From: Macrolepiota albuminosa
Lineage: Eukaryota; Basidiomycota; Agaricomycetes; Agaricales; Agaricaceae
Direction: 5' to 3'
NCBI GenBank assembly: GCA_027475525.1
Contig: JAMWFC010000046.1
Coordinates: 744,001-808,000, forward strand
Length of the DNA stretch: 64,000 nt
Under the pieces are notes generated by a model, which was given only the letters and a program-made list of their open reading frames with translations, was not told the origin of the DNA and ran no database searches. Within the stretch, counting starts at the first letter, position 1; every line of letters starts with the position of its first letter. Of the stretch, positions 1 through 11,666 are shown in pieces. The position numbers were made by a program, and so were the translations under genes.

Positions 1-1989
1 TAGAACAAATCCTCATGAAGCAGGTAGTCTGCTGTCAAAAATGCAAAGTCGTCCGGTGTATATGGCCCTTGAGGTCTGGGAAGTGTGATGTCTTCATACT
101 TTGCTATCAGGCCTGACGATGAAGATGGTGAGGGTGACTCTGACATATCAACAGACACATCATCAGTACGGCCAGCTTGATTGAAAGGGCCAATGGGCCT
201 ACATCGACCATGTTTTGCTCTAGCGCGAAATTCTTGTTCTGTTGAAATAAATTAACTATGATTACCAGTGCCAAATTATACTCACGTTGTTGATACAATT
301 CGTTAATTCTTCTCTGATCCTCACGTCGAGTCATACGTGACTCATATTCCTCCCACTCCCGGACATTGTTACCAGTAGGTAGGGTTGGGGAAGGAGATTG
401 TTGGAAGGGGGAAGACGGGATTTGAAGAGCCGTTACATCAAAAAGCGGTGGAAGATTTTCTTCGTCATCGGCTGCCATGCCTCCATCCGTCTCTTCTGCC
501 GTCACAAGAAATAGCAGCGGAAGGTTTTCTTCGTCCTCGGTTGCCATACGTCCGCCGCTCCGGACTTCCGTTTGTCCGCCGTCACCGGCCGCCACGGTCT
601 CCACGTCCATCTCCTCTTCCACAGGAATGAACAAAGGGGGCAAATCATTGTCTTCGGTCTCCTCTTCCGCAGGAATGAACAAAGGAGGCAAAGAATCCTC
701 TTCCATCTCCTCTTGCGCAGGAATGAACAAAGGCGGCAAAGATTCGTCTTCCGTCTCCTCTTCCGCAGGAATGACCAAAGGCGGCAAAGATTCGTCTTCC
801 GTCTCCTCTTCCGCAGGAATGAACAAAGGAGGGATACCCTCTAAGTCAGGGTCACTAATGGATGGATTAGGGATATCCACCTGGTCGTCGTCAGTTTCCC
901 CCAGCTCCCTGAATGTCCCATGGACATGAGCTGCTGGGGCGGAAGGAAGTTGGGATGCCGGTTGAACCACAACGCGAGAGTTTTCCATTGTAGGGCCATA
1001 CACCAGTCCAGGTTTACTCTGACTGTAGAGGTGGTGGAATGGATGTTGTGCGTTCGAGGGTTCGATATGTGTCAAGGATGGCCATTGGGGAGAGTCGACA
1101 TCAGGGAGAGTGGTAGGATGCGCCATGGAGAGGCAGTCTTGAGGATCAGGCTGCTCACCATCAATACTGTTGGTATGGGACTCGATGCCTGTCAATTGGC
1201 CCGTCCGAGCAGGATCCACGGACCTGGCAACGGAACTGACAACGGAAGCAGCAACGGACTTGCTGCCAGCAAACAGGCGGATCATATCGTTGGCCGTTGG
1301 CACATGTTCCGTCCTATCCAGCGACCGCCACTTGTCTAGGGCTAGAAGCGTCCGCTGGTGGCCCCTGGTGGATCCGCTACCTGCAAACACACGGAGCAAA
1401 TCGTCTGGTGCTGGGACGGACACCAATCCATTGGATGGCAATGTCATGGGCGGCCGGCGGTTGCATGCCAAGAAGCTTTCAAGAGAGTGGAAGCCTTGCT
1501 GATGTACGAGAAGGCAATGCTCCAGCGTTTCATTGCTTAAGACCTGAACATCCTCTCGGCCAATGTGGTTCCACCAATCACAGCCATACAGATTTCTAAT
1601 AAGACCTTGACGGCCATCAACAAACTCCAGGATCTCTGTGGGCAAAGTTTGCTGATTTTGGAGAGGGAAAAATCGGCTCATGCTTTTGATAATGTCTGGG
1701 ACATTGCAGACCACATTATTCAGTGATGCAGCCCCCAGATATGACAATACAAAGTTCTATGGCACACAGTCAGATCCTAATATATTTACACATTTTGAAG
1801 TCATCTTACCAACTCCTTGTCTAGATGCTGGATAATCCATGCCTCTTCCGCTTCAAGACTTGGTGCAAGATTGCCAAATATGGAAAGTGCTGCAATGAGG
1901 CGTGACTCGATGTAGTCAACAACCTCTTGCAAATTTTCTAGTACAGTAGCTTGGGACATGACATTGTGTGGTACAGAGGTAGATGCCAT
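1..1989 (-). CDS. Conserved hypothetical with acidic tandem repeats (3' end beyond window)
   Basis: I do not recognise a domain. Three exons are inferred: 1810-1989, 286-1756 and 1-238, with GT..AG introns of 53 nt (1757-1809) and 47 nt (239-285). The frame stays open through both junctions and off the left edge, so the C-terminus is missing. Start is the ATG at 1989. The N-terminal part (about residues 1-200) is ordinary globular-looking sequence. The middle has five imperfect copies of a roughly 17-residue acidic unit with core LPPLFIPAEEE, visible in the DNA at about 620-840, followed by related LPPLF units. A Ser/Pro-rich stretch lies near the window edge. It is transcribed in the same direction as the KDZ transposase upstream and ends 199 bp beyond that gene's stop, so it may be part of the same mobile unit or simply its neighbour. 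Function unknown. Confidence 0.6.
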
Positions 1990-2125
1990 TGCACTCTTGC
2001 TTGTAGAAGCGGATACTGCTATGTATCAGATTTTTGTGCCTTGTAAACAAAAGTGATTTTCAACAATTCCATTGCACGTGACTGTCACAAATCCGTTCCG
2101 ATCATCCGCTGATGGCAGCAAGCTG

Positions 2126-2175
2126 CATCCGTCACATCAATCCGTCTCTGCATCCGTCACATCAATCCGTCTCTG
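2126..2175. repeat. 25-bp tandem repeat, two copies
   Basis: The unit starting CATCCGTCACATCAATCCGT occurs twice head to tail, at 2126-2150 and 2151-2175. It sits just past the stop of the KDZ gene, in a stretch rich in TCCGT. It is the same short motif seen in introns and other spacers of this window. Confidence 0.85.
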
Positions 2176-2187
2176 CATCCACCATTT

Positions 2188-5100
2188 TCACAGCGGATCT
2201 CTTGCAGTTTGGGGGGGAATAAAATCAGGAAGCACCCGCCTAAATTTATCAATTGCCATCGAGGCCAATTCTTGCCACATGGCCACCTTTTTGTGGGCAT
2301 ATGACTGGAGACCTCTTTTCTTCACTGACATACCACGCTTCGACCAAATATCTGCCTGGTTGAAGAAATACCGAACTGTCCACTCCATTTCACTCGTGAC
2401 AAGCTGACATTCCTCTGTCCATCTGCTGCGTTGTGCTCTAGCACGTAGATAATGAACACGATTAACTGAAGAGATATGTTCACGAACGGATGTAATGATA
2501 ACGGAAATGTTAACAAGAGGACTCACATTCAGAAATAGTTGCAGATTCATTTTCTGCATCAGAATTAGAGTGCCATATCCAAGATACCTTGATCCTTGAT
2601 GAACCAGGAATGTTGGGATCTCGTATAGCTGTGCTTGCATTCAAATCCGCTTTCTGTAGAACTGGATACTTTCTCTGAATGCTGGGGTCCGATCCCAGTC
2701 GCAGCAGAGCACTGCGGCATCGTGCATAGGCACGAGCCTTCACCAGGATTGAGGCCTGGATTCTTTGAAGAGATGCGCGAGCTCGAGTTTTCACATTCTT
2801 GCTTGGGGCGACCCGGACAACGTGAGAATATAGGAATGATTTCTCTGCAATGAATTCCCAAAGGGCTTGCAGGAGCCTTTCAATTTGAATCAAGCACAGA
2901 TTGCGCTCTATCATTGTTAATGGTGAGACATTACCCATGATCATAGATGGGAAGGAGATTTCAAAATCTTCTGGAACAACTACATCCGTTGGTTCAAGGT
3001 TATCCGCCGGCGGTACCAGCGGATCCGCTGGTTGTCCATCTTCCGCCATTTCATTGTCGTCAAAGGCTCCGGGAACTTCATCCGGTTCCAGGGGGGCAGT
3101 CCGCCTTCCACCAGCAATGAACCCGCTCCTGTCCTGAGAAGCAGCAAGGACATTGAGTTGAACCCTTAATATTTCTCTTTCCGCCTACCAGCAATGAACC
3201 CGCTCCTGTCCTGAGAAGCAGCAAGGACATTGAGTTGAACCCTTAATATTTCTCTTTCCGCCTCGACCTTTTGCCGATCATCATTGCTTGCATGCCGATT
3301 CAAACGGCGAACCTGGTCCTGAATTGCAATTCTGAGCTTCCAATTAGTGAAATAGTTTGGGCCATCAGCAATACACCTTACTGCTGCTCCTCAATGTCAA
3401 GGGCAAGTTGAATCCAGAAGAAATGAATATCCGTCGCTGCAACATCCGTTGAGTGGTTTCCACTGTCTGCTGCCATTCGGTCTTCACTTGCACTATTGAA
3501 GGTCATTGTACGAGCTTTCAGAATATCCATTGCTTTACGGTTTCCCTCCTCTCTGAGCCTTTCTGCCTTAGCTATTCCGGCTTCCCAGCTTGTTAGTAAA
3601 TCCGTTGATATTCCGACGGATCGCTCGGTGAAATATTGAACGGCTGCATCTCTCATCTCAACAGCAGTCCTGTACTTTCGACATAGGAATGGAACCATGT
3701 CAAGCAGCTTCTTCCAGTTTGAGTCACACATGTGATCATCAAGGATTTCTGCCCAATGTGCCAAGGTAGCCGTACGGGCCATCTGTGAGACTTCATTTAG
3801 TGTAGACCAGAGACTTTCAATTATCTCCCCAGCCAAATGACTGGCCCCAGGAATGAAGGACGGGGCAAAGCGGAAAAAACAATCCTCCTTATGCCCATGG
3901 ACATGAAGAAGTCCTATTGCAAAGTCCACGAGTAGATTATCTGGCAGGACTTCTCCGGCCTCGGCAAGCCGTTCAGAAAATTTGACACACCACTGGCATG
4001 CTATGTCATATACCAGTAGGAGACGCTGAATCCCATCCATGTTGGTCGTCTTAACTGCCCGTGTGATGGAAAAGTCTGTGTAAACCTGGCCTTCACCACG
4101 GGTCAAGTTTGTTACACTATTAGGAGCAAAGCAGCCGTGCCGTGTACATGCCGTTGCAACAATACCAGTAATGTCGCATGACTTGTTCATCATCAGGGCC
4201 TTTTCAATAGCTTTGAATGTGTTTTCACAGGCGGCTCCCTGGACAGCCGGAGGTCCAGCAGACGGCCGACGGACAGGATTGAATTGATGAGCGGACGGCG
4301 GACAGGTAGAGTTAAAGAATGTCACTCACCGTTGGCTGTTCCTTTGCGCGCTTGAGATAGTGGGTGAGCTCATCCCTCCTGGCCATCATACCACCGCCTT
4401 CTGAATGCCATACATCATGAGCAGGATTAGAATGTCGGACGTGATCCGCCTTGAAGTTGCCGTCCATCATTAAAGAACGATTGAACTTCCACCGGACGGG
4501 ATCTTCTTCCCAGTTGGATGGAAGATTGACTCCTGGTTGGGGACAAGTTGGACAGAATATTGCAAGTTCACCACGGTCCGGCGCCATGGGATGCCTCGAT
4601 TCATCATGGCCGAAGCCTGCCCACTTCAACTTCTTCAGCCACCGCCATGAACGAGAAAGTCGTCGTAGCTCGCGGTAAAGGTTATCCACCTCACCAGAAG
4701 ATGCAATCGGGGAAGTTATTCTTGCAATTTTCTGCCAGTACTGGTAGGCGGATGCTTTGCACTCTAGATTTGTCAGATGGAAGTCGTCCAGCACAGCCGT
4801 TGTAAAATATGTTTGTGTCCGATCAAATGTACTGGGGACCAGCTGCGAGCGGATGGTATCCTCCACCAAGACATCCATCCCAGAACACTCACATGAAATG
4901 ACAGTGATGTAGTGTACTCCAGTTGTGTGAACAATCCGTTGTATTGGATTCCCAAAGCAATCATATCTGTCCATACGGAACCCGTTCGTGGCTGGCCGAT
5001 CTTCTGGAATATCTTCTATTGGCACATTATTCTCTGGGTCCTCTTGCTCTTCCTCTTCCATGATTTGATCAAGGCTGGCATCCTGAAGTCTGCTCAGGAA

Positions 5101-5906
5101 ATCTGAAGTCATGGATGGATGCGCTGCCGGATGTCCCGGATCGCTATCCGCTGATGGAAGTTCAACATCCAGTTGATATTCGAGTCGTAGAAACTCTTGC
5201 TCCTGAATGTCCTTTTTCCGCTCGTGGTCCTCAAGAGCCCTGACCCTGACCTTCCCTTGATGACAGTTTGCATGCAATGAATTGTGTTGGATATAGAAAT
5301 ACCCTCCAGTATCCGACATATTCATTGGTTGGAAATACCTACCATTCCATACTTCAGGTCGGTGAAACGGGTTGGAGTCGTGCGTGCGGCGGAAACATCC
5401 GCGACAGAATATTCTTGACCCAACGCAATCACGGCATCGCCATTGTGCGAGGTAATGGTCAGGACAAGCAAGGCAATCAGTAAGGTCATCCATTGATTCA
5501 CGACCAAGCAATCCATTGAGCAACTGTGGAACATGGTTGATGAAGTCGTTAAGATAATCTGCCTGTGTCTATGTATGAACTTGAATAATTCGCTCTCAAT
5601 AATAGCATACATTCAAATCACCTTTACATGCCTTATGGATACGGGCATTGTATCATCTACATCATCTACCATTGGATTATTGTCCAAGTGTGCAAAGTTA
5701 TCATCATCTGCAAATGCCGCAGATGGTGCACCAGTTACAATGGGAGCGGGACCCAGTGGTAGCCGTTGTGTTATGAGGACTGGCAACCCTCGTGTGTTCT
5801 GAGTGAGTCGTGTCCTTTCCTCAGCAAACGGGATGAGGTCCCTTTGTCTGATGACTGTTGTTTTTGGTCGCTTGCGTTTCTTTAGAGAGTTCAGGTTCAT
5901 GATCAA
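2188..5906 (-). CDS. KDZ-superfamily transposase with CxC2-like cysteine cluster
   Basis: This is a cut-and-paste DNA transposase of the Kyakuja-Dileera-Zisupton superfamily. Five exons are inferred: 5628-5906, 4330-5562, 3382-4238, 2527-3331 and 2188-2465; introns are 65, 91, 50 and 61 nt with GT..AG ends. Exon 2 carries the N-terminal cysteine cluster (C-x2-C, then C-x2-C and C-x2-C with WRCRDC and CRGC, near 5380-5480), typical of CxC2 KDZ-associated domains. Exon 3 has the catalytic-core signatures YDIACQW, a HVHGHKEDC segment and GEIIESLW. Exons 4-5 contain the usual C-terminal helical part (VHYLRARAQRSRW, EMEWT.RYF). A 77-bp tandem duplication at 3110-3263 breaks exon 4. With one copy removed the exons sum to 3375 nt, exactly 1125 codons, so the gene is otherwise intact (1124 aa). 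It shares a 236-bp divergent spacer with the plus-strand gene at 6143. No terminal inverted repeats were identified. Confidence 0.88.
3110..3263. repeat. Exact 77-bp tandem duplication inside KDZ exon 4
   Basis: Bases 3110-3186 are repeated without a mismatch at 3187-3263. Since 77 is not a multiple of 3, the second copy shifts the KDZ reading frame and produces an early stop. Eight other duplications of the same length lie in this window, so an assembly join is more likely than a biological event. Confidence 0.95.
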
Positions 5907-6142
5907 AATATCTATGGCCAGGACCTAGCCATTGTACGGGATATCTAATGAGACCGCTCATCGATATCGGCAATATGCCCCAATTTGGACGGGCCGGATA
6001 CCAGCGGACAGCGGACCCTATCCGTCGAAGACAAACGGAATCCGTTTGTCATCAACGGACACTGAACGGAAAATCTATATTTTATCATGTGATCCTTCGG
6101 TTGAGAACTGTGTGGTTGCAGAAAATTATATTGTCTACAAAC
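5907..6142. promoter_or_regulatory. Divergent promoter region with a 21-bp palindrome
   Basis: This 236-bp spacer separates the start of the KDZ gene (-) from the start of the plus-strand gene at 6143, so it must hold both promoters. It contains a perfect palindrome at 6030-6050 with 10-bp arms around one base (core AAACGGAATCCGTTT). The centre reads CGG-N3-CCG, the arrangement of inverted triplets bound by many Zn2Cys6 regulators. Several extra GCGGAC, ACGGA and TCCGT copies surround it. No clear TATA box was seen. Confidence 0.4.
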
Positions 6143-8444
6143 ATGTCTGCCCTCCTGCAACCGCCTGAACCAATATTTTCACCAAAGAAAAGACGAGTGG
6201 AACCGATATTTACAGCGGAAGAAAGATCTATCTTTGAACCATACAAGGAACTCTACCGCTCCTCAACTACTCCTCAAGCTCGGACTGCTATCTTGAAGGA
6301 TAAAATCCTAACGGATATTTTCAACTACTGGGCCACTAAGGGGACAGAGCCAAAGACAGGGGAAGAGTGGGCAGAGAGAATCAAAGTAGGTACAGCAACT
6401 CATTGCAAAGAACTAGACATCATTTGCTTGAATAGAAGGTTGTCCAGTATATCAAGAATTGCTGGCGCCCTTATTACCAGCATAAAGATCCAAAGGTGCT
6501 CCTGAAAACTTCACTGCGAGATGTTGTCCGGCAGACAATGGCAAAGGAGATAAACGAGGAGATCCAGAACTTGTTGAGGGGTAAGGATCACAACGCCTCG
6601 GGATTGGATGCATTTGCACAATATAATGTGGCTGTCAAAAATGTTATGCATCAACTCACACCGCAGGAGGAAAGTCGTTTACGGAAGATGGCGGCAGAAT
6701 GGAGCGAAAAAGGAAATCCGCCAGAAATTCAGCGCAAGTTGGTACTGCTTCCGTCCCCCATCCGTCCTCTATTCGTTGTACATCCGTCCGCTTGATTCCG
6801 CTTTCTAATCGTTGTCTCTCCAGGAAGGCCCGAAAGCACGGTTTGAAGCGTGTGGACGATGCAGATGTGCTTCGATTTAGAGAGATGGGCATGTTGAGTT
6901 GGACTGTTGTTGGTTGGTATGCAGATGAAGGCATGACTATTAGAATGTATGTGGTGCCATCATTCTTTAAACAATTTTGACACCAATTATAGTCATGACA
7001 ATATGTCATACTTGACCCATGCTAACCGACCTACCTTTCAAGACTCCTTTCCTGACCTTGTTAGTGACCTCAACAAGAAGATGATGGATTACATGTCTGC
7101 TCTTCTTGGTAGAGACATGCCGTCCAACATGCAATCACCCCATGATTTGACTCCTCCTATCCTTACACGCCATGACCTCATCCTTGATCTGGATAGGGAT
7201 GGATTCCCAATATTACCAGCAGATCCAGGACCAAATATATTTCAAACTCGGGCAGAATTGGAAATGCTTGTCCGGGACTATCTAAATACTCATTACAGTG
7301 AATCCTAGTTTTCTCCACCTTTGCTCATTATCTGATCACCCCATCAGAAATTGTGTCTGGTTACCGTTATGAATCTGCTCCTTACAAGGCAGTGAGGACC
7401 AATGATCAGCAATTCATACATTCAAGGTATCTTCCAGAGGGTCTGATATTCCAAGATCCTCATAATCTTGGTCGGCCTGAGCTATTGCGTCTGCTGAACT
7501 TCTGGAGAGACCGTCAAGGACAGTATGGATCCGGTGATACCTTCCGCTGGACGGTTTATCTCAACCGTCACAAGCAGCCAGTAGCTGCCGAGTACGGCAC
7601 CCGAGCTGATCGTGAAAAAAATGCGGCAGCAGCAGCAGCACGTAAGGCTACACGCAAAAATGGAGGGAAAAATCGGAAACAGAGGCCAACACCATCAGCG
7701 GTAGTCGATGGCAACAGTAGGACCATTGCTAATGATGGAGCCGCTGATGGCGGATCCGCTTTAGTCACCAGATCTGCGGTAGTCGATGGCAACAGTAGGA
7801 CCATTGCTAATGATGGAGCCGCTGATGGCAGATCCGCTTTAGTCACCGGATCTGCAGCCAACTTGGAGTGGCAACGGGGGCCTACACTTCCCCTGTCACC
7901 TAGCGTACCACACACACCACTGCCTGACTTACAGGAGGAACCTCCTGTCTTGCGCTCACCGCACACTCCCCAGCCTCAGCGCCACAACAGATCCACGGTT
8001 CACAACGAATCCCGACCAAATGTATCAGCTTCCACTCACGACGAGTCCGCTCTCGACGAATCCGTTCATGACGGATGTGTTGATGATACAGCAGTGGTAG
8101 ATGCCACTACCATCCACCTCTTACAACAAAGAGGATGGAGCCATCCAGACCCTCCAATTAATGGCCCTAGTGATGGTTCCCCTAGATATAGAGTGTCAAG
8201 AAGGGTGCTCGACATTCTTCAAGATGAGGACAATGACCAATTTGAAGGTGAGGGAAGGCCGGCATTACAAAACCAAAAGAAGCGCAAGGCATTGCCTAAC
8301 CAATTGTCAACAAATTCCAAGCGACCCCGCAAGTCTCAAGCACAAATGTTACAGGAGGATGCAGCTCGATACATTGATATGTCTACACCAGCAAAAAGGA
8401 GTAGCAGCCGCACTAAGGTCATTCGACCAGTCCGCCGTCATTGA
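6143..8444 (+). CDS. Agaricomycete multicopy hypothetical protein (689 aa), divergent from KDZ
   Basis: Five exons are inferred: 6143-6385, 6436-6737, 6824-6946, 6993-7297 and 7348-8444, with introns of 50, 86, 46 and 50 nt, all GT..AG. Total 2070 nt, 690 codons. The start is the ATG at 6143, giving an N-terminus MSALLQPPEP. No enzyme domain is recognised. Blocks that I associate with a large multicopy mushroom family are a KGNPPEIQR segment near the middle, a HANRP.FQ segment, and an RYLPEGLIFQDP...LLNFWRDRQ segment followed by a basic KNGGKNRKQR tail. The C-terminal 200 residues are low complexity and include a 26-residue in-frame repeat (7698-7853). The family is often multicopy in mushroom genomes; its divergent arrangement with the KDZ gene suggests cargo or shared regulation, but that is inference. 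It is an apparently intact gene. Confidence 0.68.
7698..7853 (+). repeat. In-frame 78-bp coding repeat, two diverged copies
   Basis: A 26-codon unit (core VVDGNSRTIANDGAADG) occurs twice, starting at 7698 and 7776. The copies differ at several bases and the length is a multiple of three. It is therefore an old, tolerated coding duplication, unlike the exact 77-bp duplications elsewhere in the window. Confidence 0.85.
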
Positions 8445-8548
8445 TGTGGGGAAGGGGGGAATGTTATATTACATTTTGTAAACTATAGGGTTACAAAAAT
8501 GTACGAATGTGTGTCATAATGAAAAAAAAAATATATGATTGTCCATCT

Positions 8549-10444
8549 TCACTTCTCTTCTGTTGCCTTCCGTCTCTCAGTAAGCCGACTGGATGATCGG
8601 GTCCGTTGCATCGGCGGCCGACTACTTCGGGAGTTGCTGCGAGCCCGTCCCCTTGGGCCAGGGAGAGGGTCCTCGGCAGGGACTGGGACGGAAGATGGTT
8701 GAGGGGGTGACGGAGATGTTCGTGTGGGAGTCGTCCCTGAGGATGTTTGTTGAAGCAGGGACGGAGCGACGGTGAGAGCGGATAAGTCAGCGGCGTGATG
8801 GGATTGGTCAGTGGCGAGGGCAGAGGTGTCACCAGTGGGAATGGATATGTCAGCAGTGGCAGGGGATTGGTCAGCGATGGGGTCAGGAGTGGTTTCTTCC
8901 TCTTCAACGATGGGTCCAAGTCCACTGTGCCCTGTTGGATGCACTGCCACATCATCCTGAGCTGACGGACTGGAGGGACGGGTAGAGATGTGAAGTTGAT
9001 TCTGCAAAGTGTCAACCACACCCCAAATATTGCGGATCTGCTCTTCCGTCTGACGGATACGTCCGGCGTGGTCTTCAAGTGTCTCACCCGCAAGAGAAAC
9101 ATTCGTTTGCAGGGTTTCTATGCGGCCACCGAGCGTGTCGACCTGAGTCTGGTAGCGACGGAAGAAGTCCTCAATACGCGGTAACCAGCTCGCCTCAGCC
9201 GTGACAAACCCGTCCCGCACCTGCTCCCCAACATTCCGCAATGCTTCCTGGAACCCATTCTCCATCCTGTCCAAACGGCTCTCCACCCCTGCCATTACAC
9301 CAGCCACAATGTCCTCACTGTGGCTAGACTCCATTGCCCGCTCCTTGCCCTTTCCCTTGACCGGAAGAGGGTCCGCTGGGCGGTTGGAGGTCGACGGTTG
9401 GGATGGACGGACGGACGGTTTTGATGGTCCCGCGATTGGACTGGTTGGTTCATCTGCTAACTATTGGTTAGCTATTTGAGCAGGAAAAGAGTTTCATACC
9501 GTCATCACTCTCAATAATCGTCACTGACTTCTTTCTCAGTGGTTTTTTCCCCTTTCCCTTGTTGCTGGGCTTGACGGTTTTCTTGACAATCGTCAGGCTG
9601 CATGTTCGTTTGCGAATGAGCCGGCAGGGATCGCATGCGGTGCCGCCCTTTGTCCTGACACACTGTAGCCGCTTACTTGCGCAATATTGGCAAGGGGGGT
9701 TGATGTGCTGACCCTCGCGACGAGGTGCTGTCCTCAGATACCTGCCCAACAGCATCCCTCCAGTAATTTCCCCCTTCGGTATTCTGCCCTCTTGTTCTTC
9801 CTCTTCCTCTTCCTCTTCATCCTCGTCCTCATCCTCGTCCTCCTGCTCCTTCTGTCGACGATAGGTACCAGGAGGAGGTTGACCAATATAGGTCACCTGT
9901 TTTGGCTTCTTGGGATTTGGCGACGGACCAGACAAATCTCCTGCCGCTGGAGGACTCGGTCGTTTTCTCTTCTTCGGAATCGGTGACGGACCAGACGAAT
10001 CTCCTGCTGCTGGCCTATGACCTATCCGGTCTTCTCGTGCCGGTGCCGTCGACGGACCGGCCTCGGTCGACGGATCAGGTCGTTCTTCGCCCCCACTTGG
10101 TTCCTCCCCCCTTCCGCTCCTCTGGGTCCATTTCTTCGCAGCGTCCTTCAACCGCCTGGTCATATCCTCGTCAGAAAGCTTGCTCTGGAGTAGCGGGATA
10201 ACTTCGTTGATGAAACTTCTCCTGGCATCAAGGAGGAGTTTCTTGTCATCCTTGACGTCCCTAACCTTGAACCACATGTCAATCTACAGGACGACTATTA
10301 GTGCATGTCTATTAGGCAGGAGTGCTTGTATCTTACCAGGTCCTTCTGCTGTGCTTTGAGTTGTCGCAGGTCTCCTCTGAGAGCAAGGTATAATACTCGA
10401 ACATCCGCGTCAACGACCCGTTGGTGGAGTTCTTTGTTAGACAT
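8549..10444 (-). CDS. Hypothetical protein with Zn2Cys6-like cysteine cluster and acidic run (598 aa)
   Basis: Three exons are inferred: 10337-10444, 9500-10283 and 8549-9453, with introns of 53 nt (10284-10336) and 46 nt (9454-9499). The sum is 1797 nt, exactly 599 codons including the stop. The start ATG at 10444 gives MSNKELHQRV. The middle has basic/proline-rich stretches, a long Asp/Glu run (near 9790-9840) and then a cysteine cluster C-x2-C-x6-C-x8-C-x2-C-x7-C (CQYC...CDPC near 9605-9700). This fits the spacing of fungal Zn(II)2Cys6 DNA-binding clusters, although here it is internal. The last exon has a heptad-like segment (ESRLDRMENGF to TLQNQL, residues about 340-440) that could form a coiled coil, then a Ser/Thr/Pro-rich tail. 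It converges on the gene at 6143 with about 100 bp between the stops. A similar cluster is seen in the antisense gene at 60345-62095. Function unknown; DNA binding is inference. Confidence 0.65.
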
Positions 10445-10500
10445 GGCGGATGGAGGATTAAAGAAACGGACGAGAACTTTACACGAAGCAAGTTCTGAAA

Positions 10501-11160
10501 ATAGATATCATGTGACCCTGTTTAAGTTACAAAAGAAGTTTGATTTATTGCTTGACAAAACCTTACTTTGTTTATCTTACAGTTTAGTAAATAACAATTA
10601 GCTAAGCAGGCCAAAAAAGGCAAACGTCTTAATGTTCATTGCACTAAGCAGGAGTCGAACCCACCTACTGCAACACACAATAAACACCAATAGATAATAT
10701 TCCACTAGACCATCAATGCTTACTGTATACTGCTATAGTCTAAATAGATATCATGTCACTCTGTTTAAATTAGGACCTTACTTTGTTTATTATACTGTGT
10801 AGTAAATAACAATTAGCTAAGCAGGTCAAAAATTGCAAACGTTTTAATGTTCATTGCACCAAGCAGGAGTCGAACCCACCTACTGCAACACACAATGAAG
10901 ACCAATGGATAATATTCCACTAGATTATCGATGCTTACTGTACACTGCTATAGTCTAAATAGATATCATGTCACTATGTTTAAATTAGGACCTTACTTTG
11001 TTTATCATACTGTGTAGTAAATAACAATTAGCTAAAAACAGTGAGACGAAAATGCACTAGTAGGAATCGAACCCGTCTACTGCAAGACATAATAAAGACC
11101 AATGGATAATATTCCACTAGACCACCGATGCTTACTTTACATTGCTATAATGTAAATAAC
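10501..11160. repeat. Tandem array of about 210-240-bp units, each with a tRNA-Gly-like sequence
   Basis: Three head-to-tail units start at 10501, 10744 and 10959, each beginning ATAGATATCATGT. Each unit has an AT-rich spacer ending near CAATTAGCTAA, followed by a minus-strand tRNA-like sequence of about 80 nt: 10640-10719, 10855-10934 and 11053-11131. The tRNA-like parts start GCAT(T/C)G, carry an A-box-like TGGTCTAGTGG and a B-box GGGTTCGA(C/T)TCC, and end TGCA. In the first, the 7-bp acceptor stem pairs fully with two wobbles and the T stem pairs with 7-nt loop TTCGACT. The anticodon arms do not fold convincingly, so these are probably degenerate tRNA-derived repeats rather than working tRNA genes. 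Confidence 0.6.
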
Positions 11161-11236
11161 AAGACATAATAAAGACCAATGGATAATATTCCACTAGACC
11201 ACCGATGCTTACTTTACATTGCTATAATGTAAATAA
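11083..11236. repeat. Exact 77-bp tandem duplication within the tRNA-like array
   Basis: Bases 11083-11159 recur exactly at 11160-11236. The duplicate contains only the 5' half (acceptor strand and A box) of the third tRNA-like unit. It is one of nine duplications of this length in the window and is probably an assembly join. Confidence 0.93.
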
Positions 11237-11287
11237 ACATCAGTCTATTCTTCTGTGTGTGGTCAAAAATATTGAGTTCGATCTCAA

Positions 11288-11366
11288 TACACTAGAGGGA
11301 GTCGAACCCACCTAATGCAAGATACAAGGAATACCAATGAGAAATATTCCACTACACCACAGGTGC
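11288..11366 (-). repeat. tRNA-like sequence, degenerate
   Basis: A fourth full tRNA-like unit on the minus strand. It keeps the B box (GGTGGGTTCGACTCCC) and an A-box-like GTGGTGTAGTGG, but its spacer no longer matches the array unit closely. A weaker trace of another copy follows near 11400-11470. No plausible anticodon loop was found. Confidence 0.45.
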
Positions 11367-11583
11367 TTCATGTATAATGCTATGGTGTAAATCAATATCA
11401 GTCCAATATTCCGCTACAAACCATGGTTTTCCTCTTTCCTGTATACTTCTATGGTGTAAATAAATATCAGTCTAATATTGTCAATTCAATACAGATGCAC
11501 CAGTTGCAGTAAATTCTCTATCCGTTCAAATTCTGTATGGGTCCGTTTGTGCACTACATGAACACCGTCCTGACTTGTAGCAA

Positions 11584-11666
11584 GCGCCTGTGGTACAATG
11601 GAATATTCATCAATTGATATTTCATATTGTGCACAAGAAGTGGGTTCGACTCCCACTAGTTCACAT
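11584..11666 (+). repeat. tRNA-like sequence in opposite orientation
   Basis: This plus-strand sequence has TGTGGTACAATGGAAT as an A-box-like block and GTGGGTTCGACTCCCAC, a 5-bp T stem around a 7-nt T loop. The acceptor ends do not pair well. It belongs to the same degenerate family as the minus-strand units to its left but is inverted. Confidence 0.42.

Noticed and set aside
385..929. Plus-strand ORFs with repeated SSSVSSSAGMNKGGK units
   Set aside because: They are the antisense shadow of the acidic repeats of the minus-strand gene, whose splice sites and longer frame support the minus strand.
7698..7853. Counting this as a tenth 77-bp duplication
   Set aside because: The offset is 78 bp, in frame, and the copies have diverged, so it is a genuine coding repeat.
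2188..10444. TET/JBP-type oxygenase cargo, which some mushroom KDZ elements carry
   Set aside because: No HxD...H oxygenase motif was found in any of the neighbouring genes.
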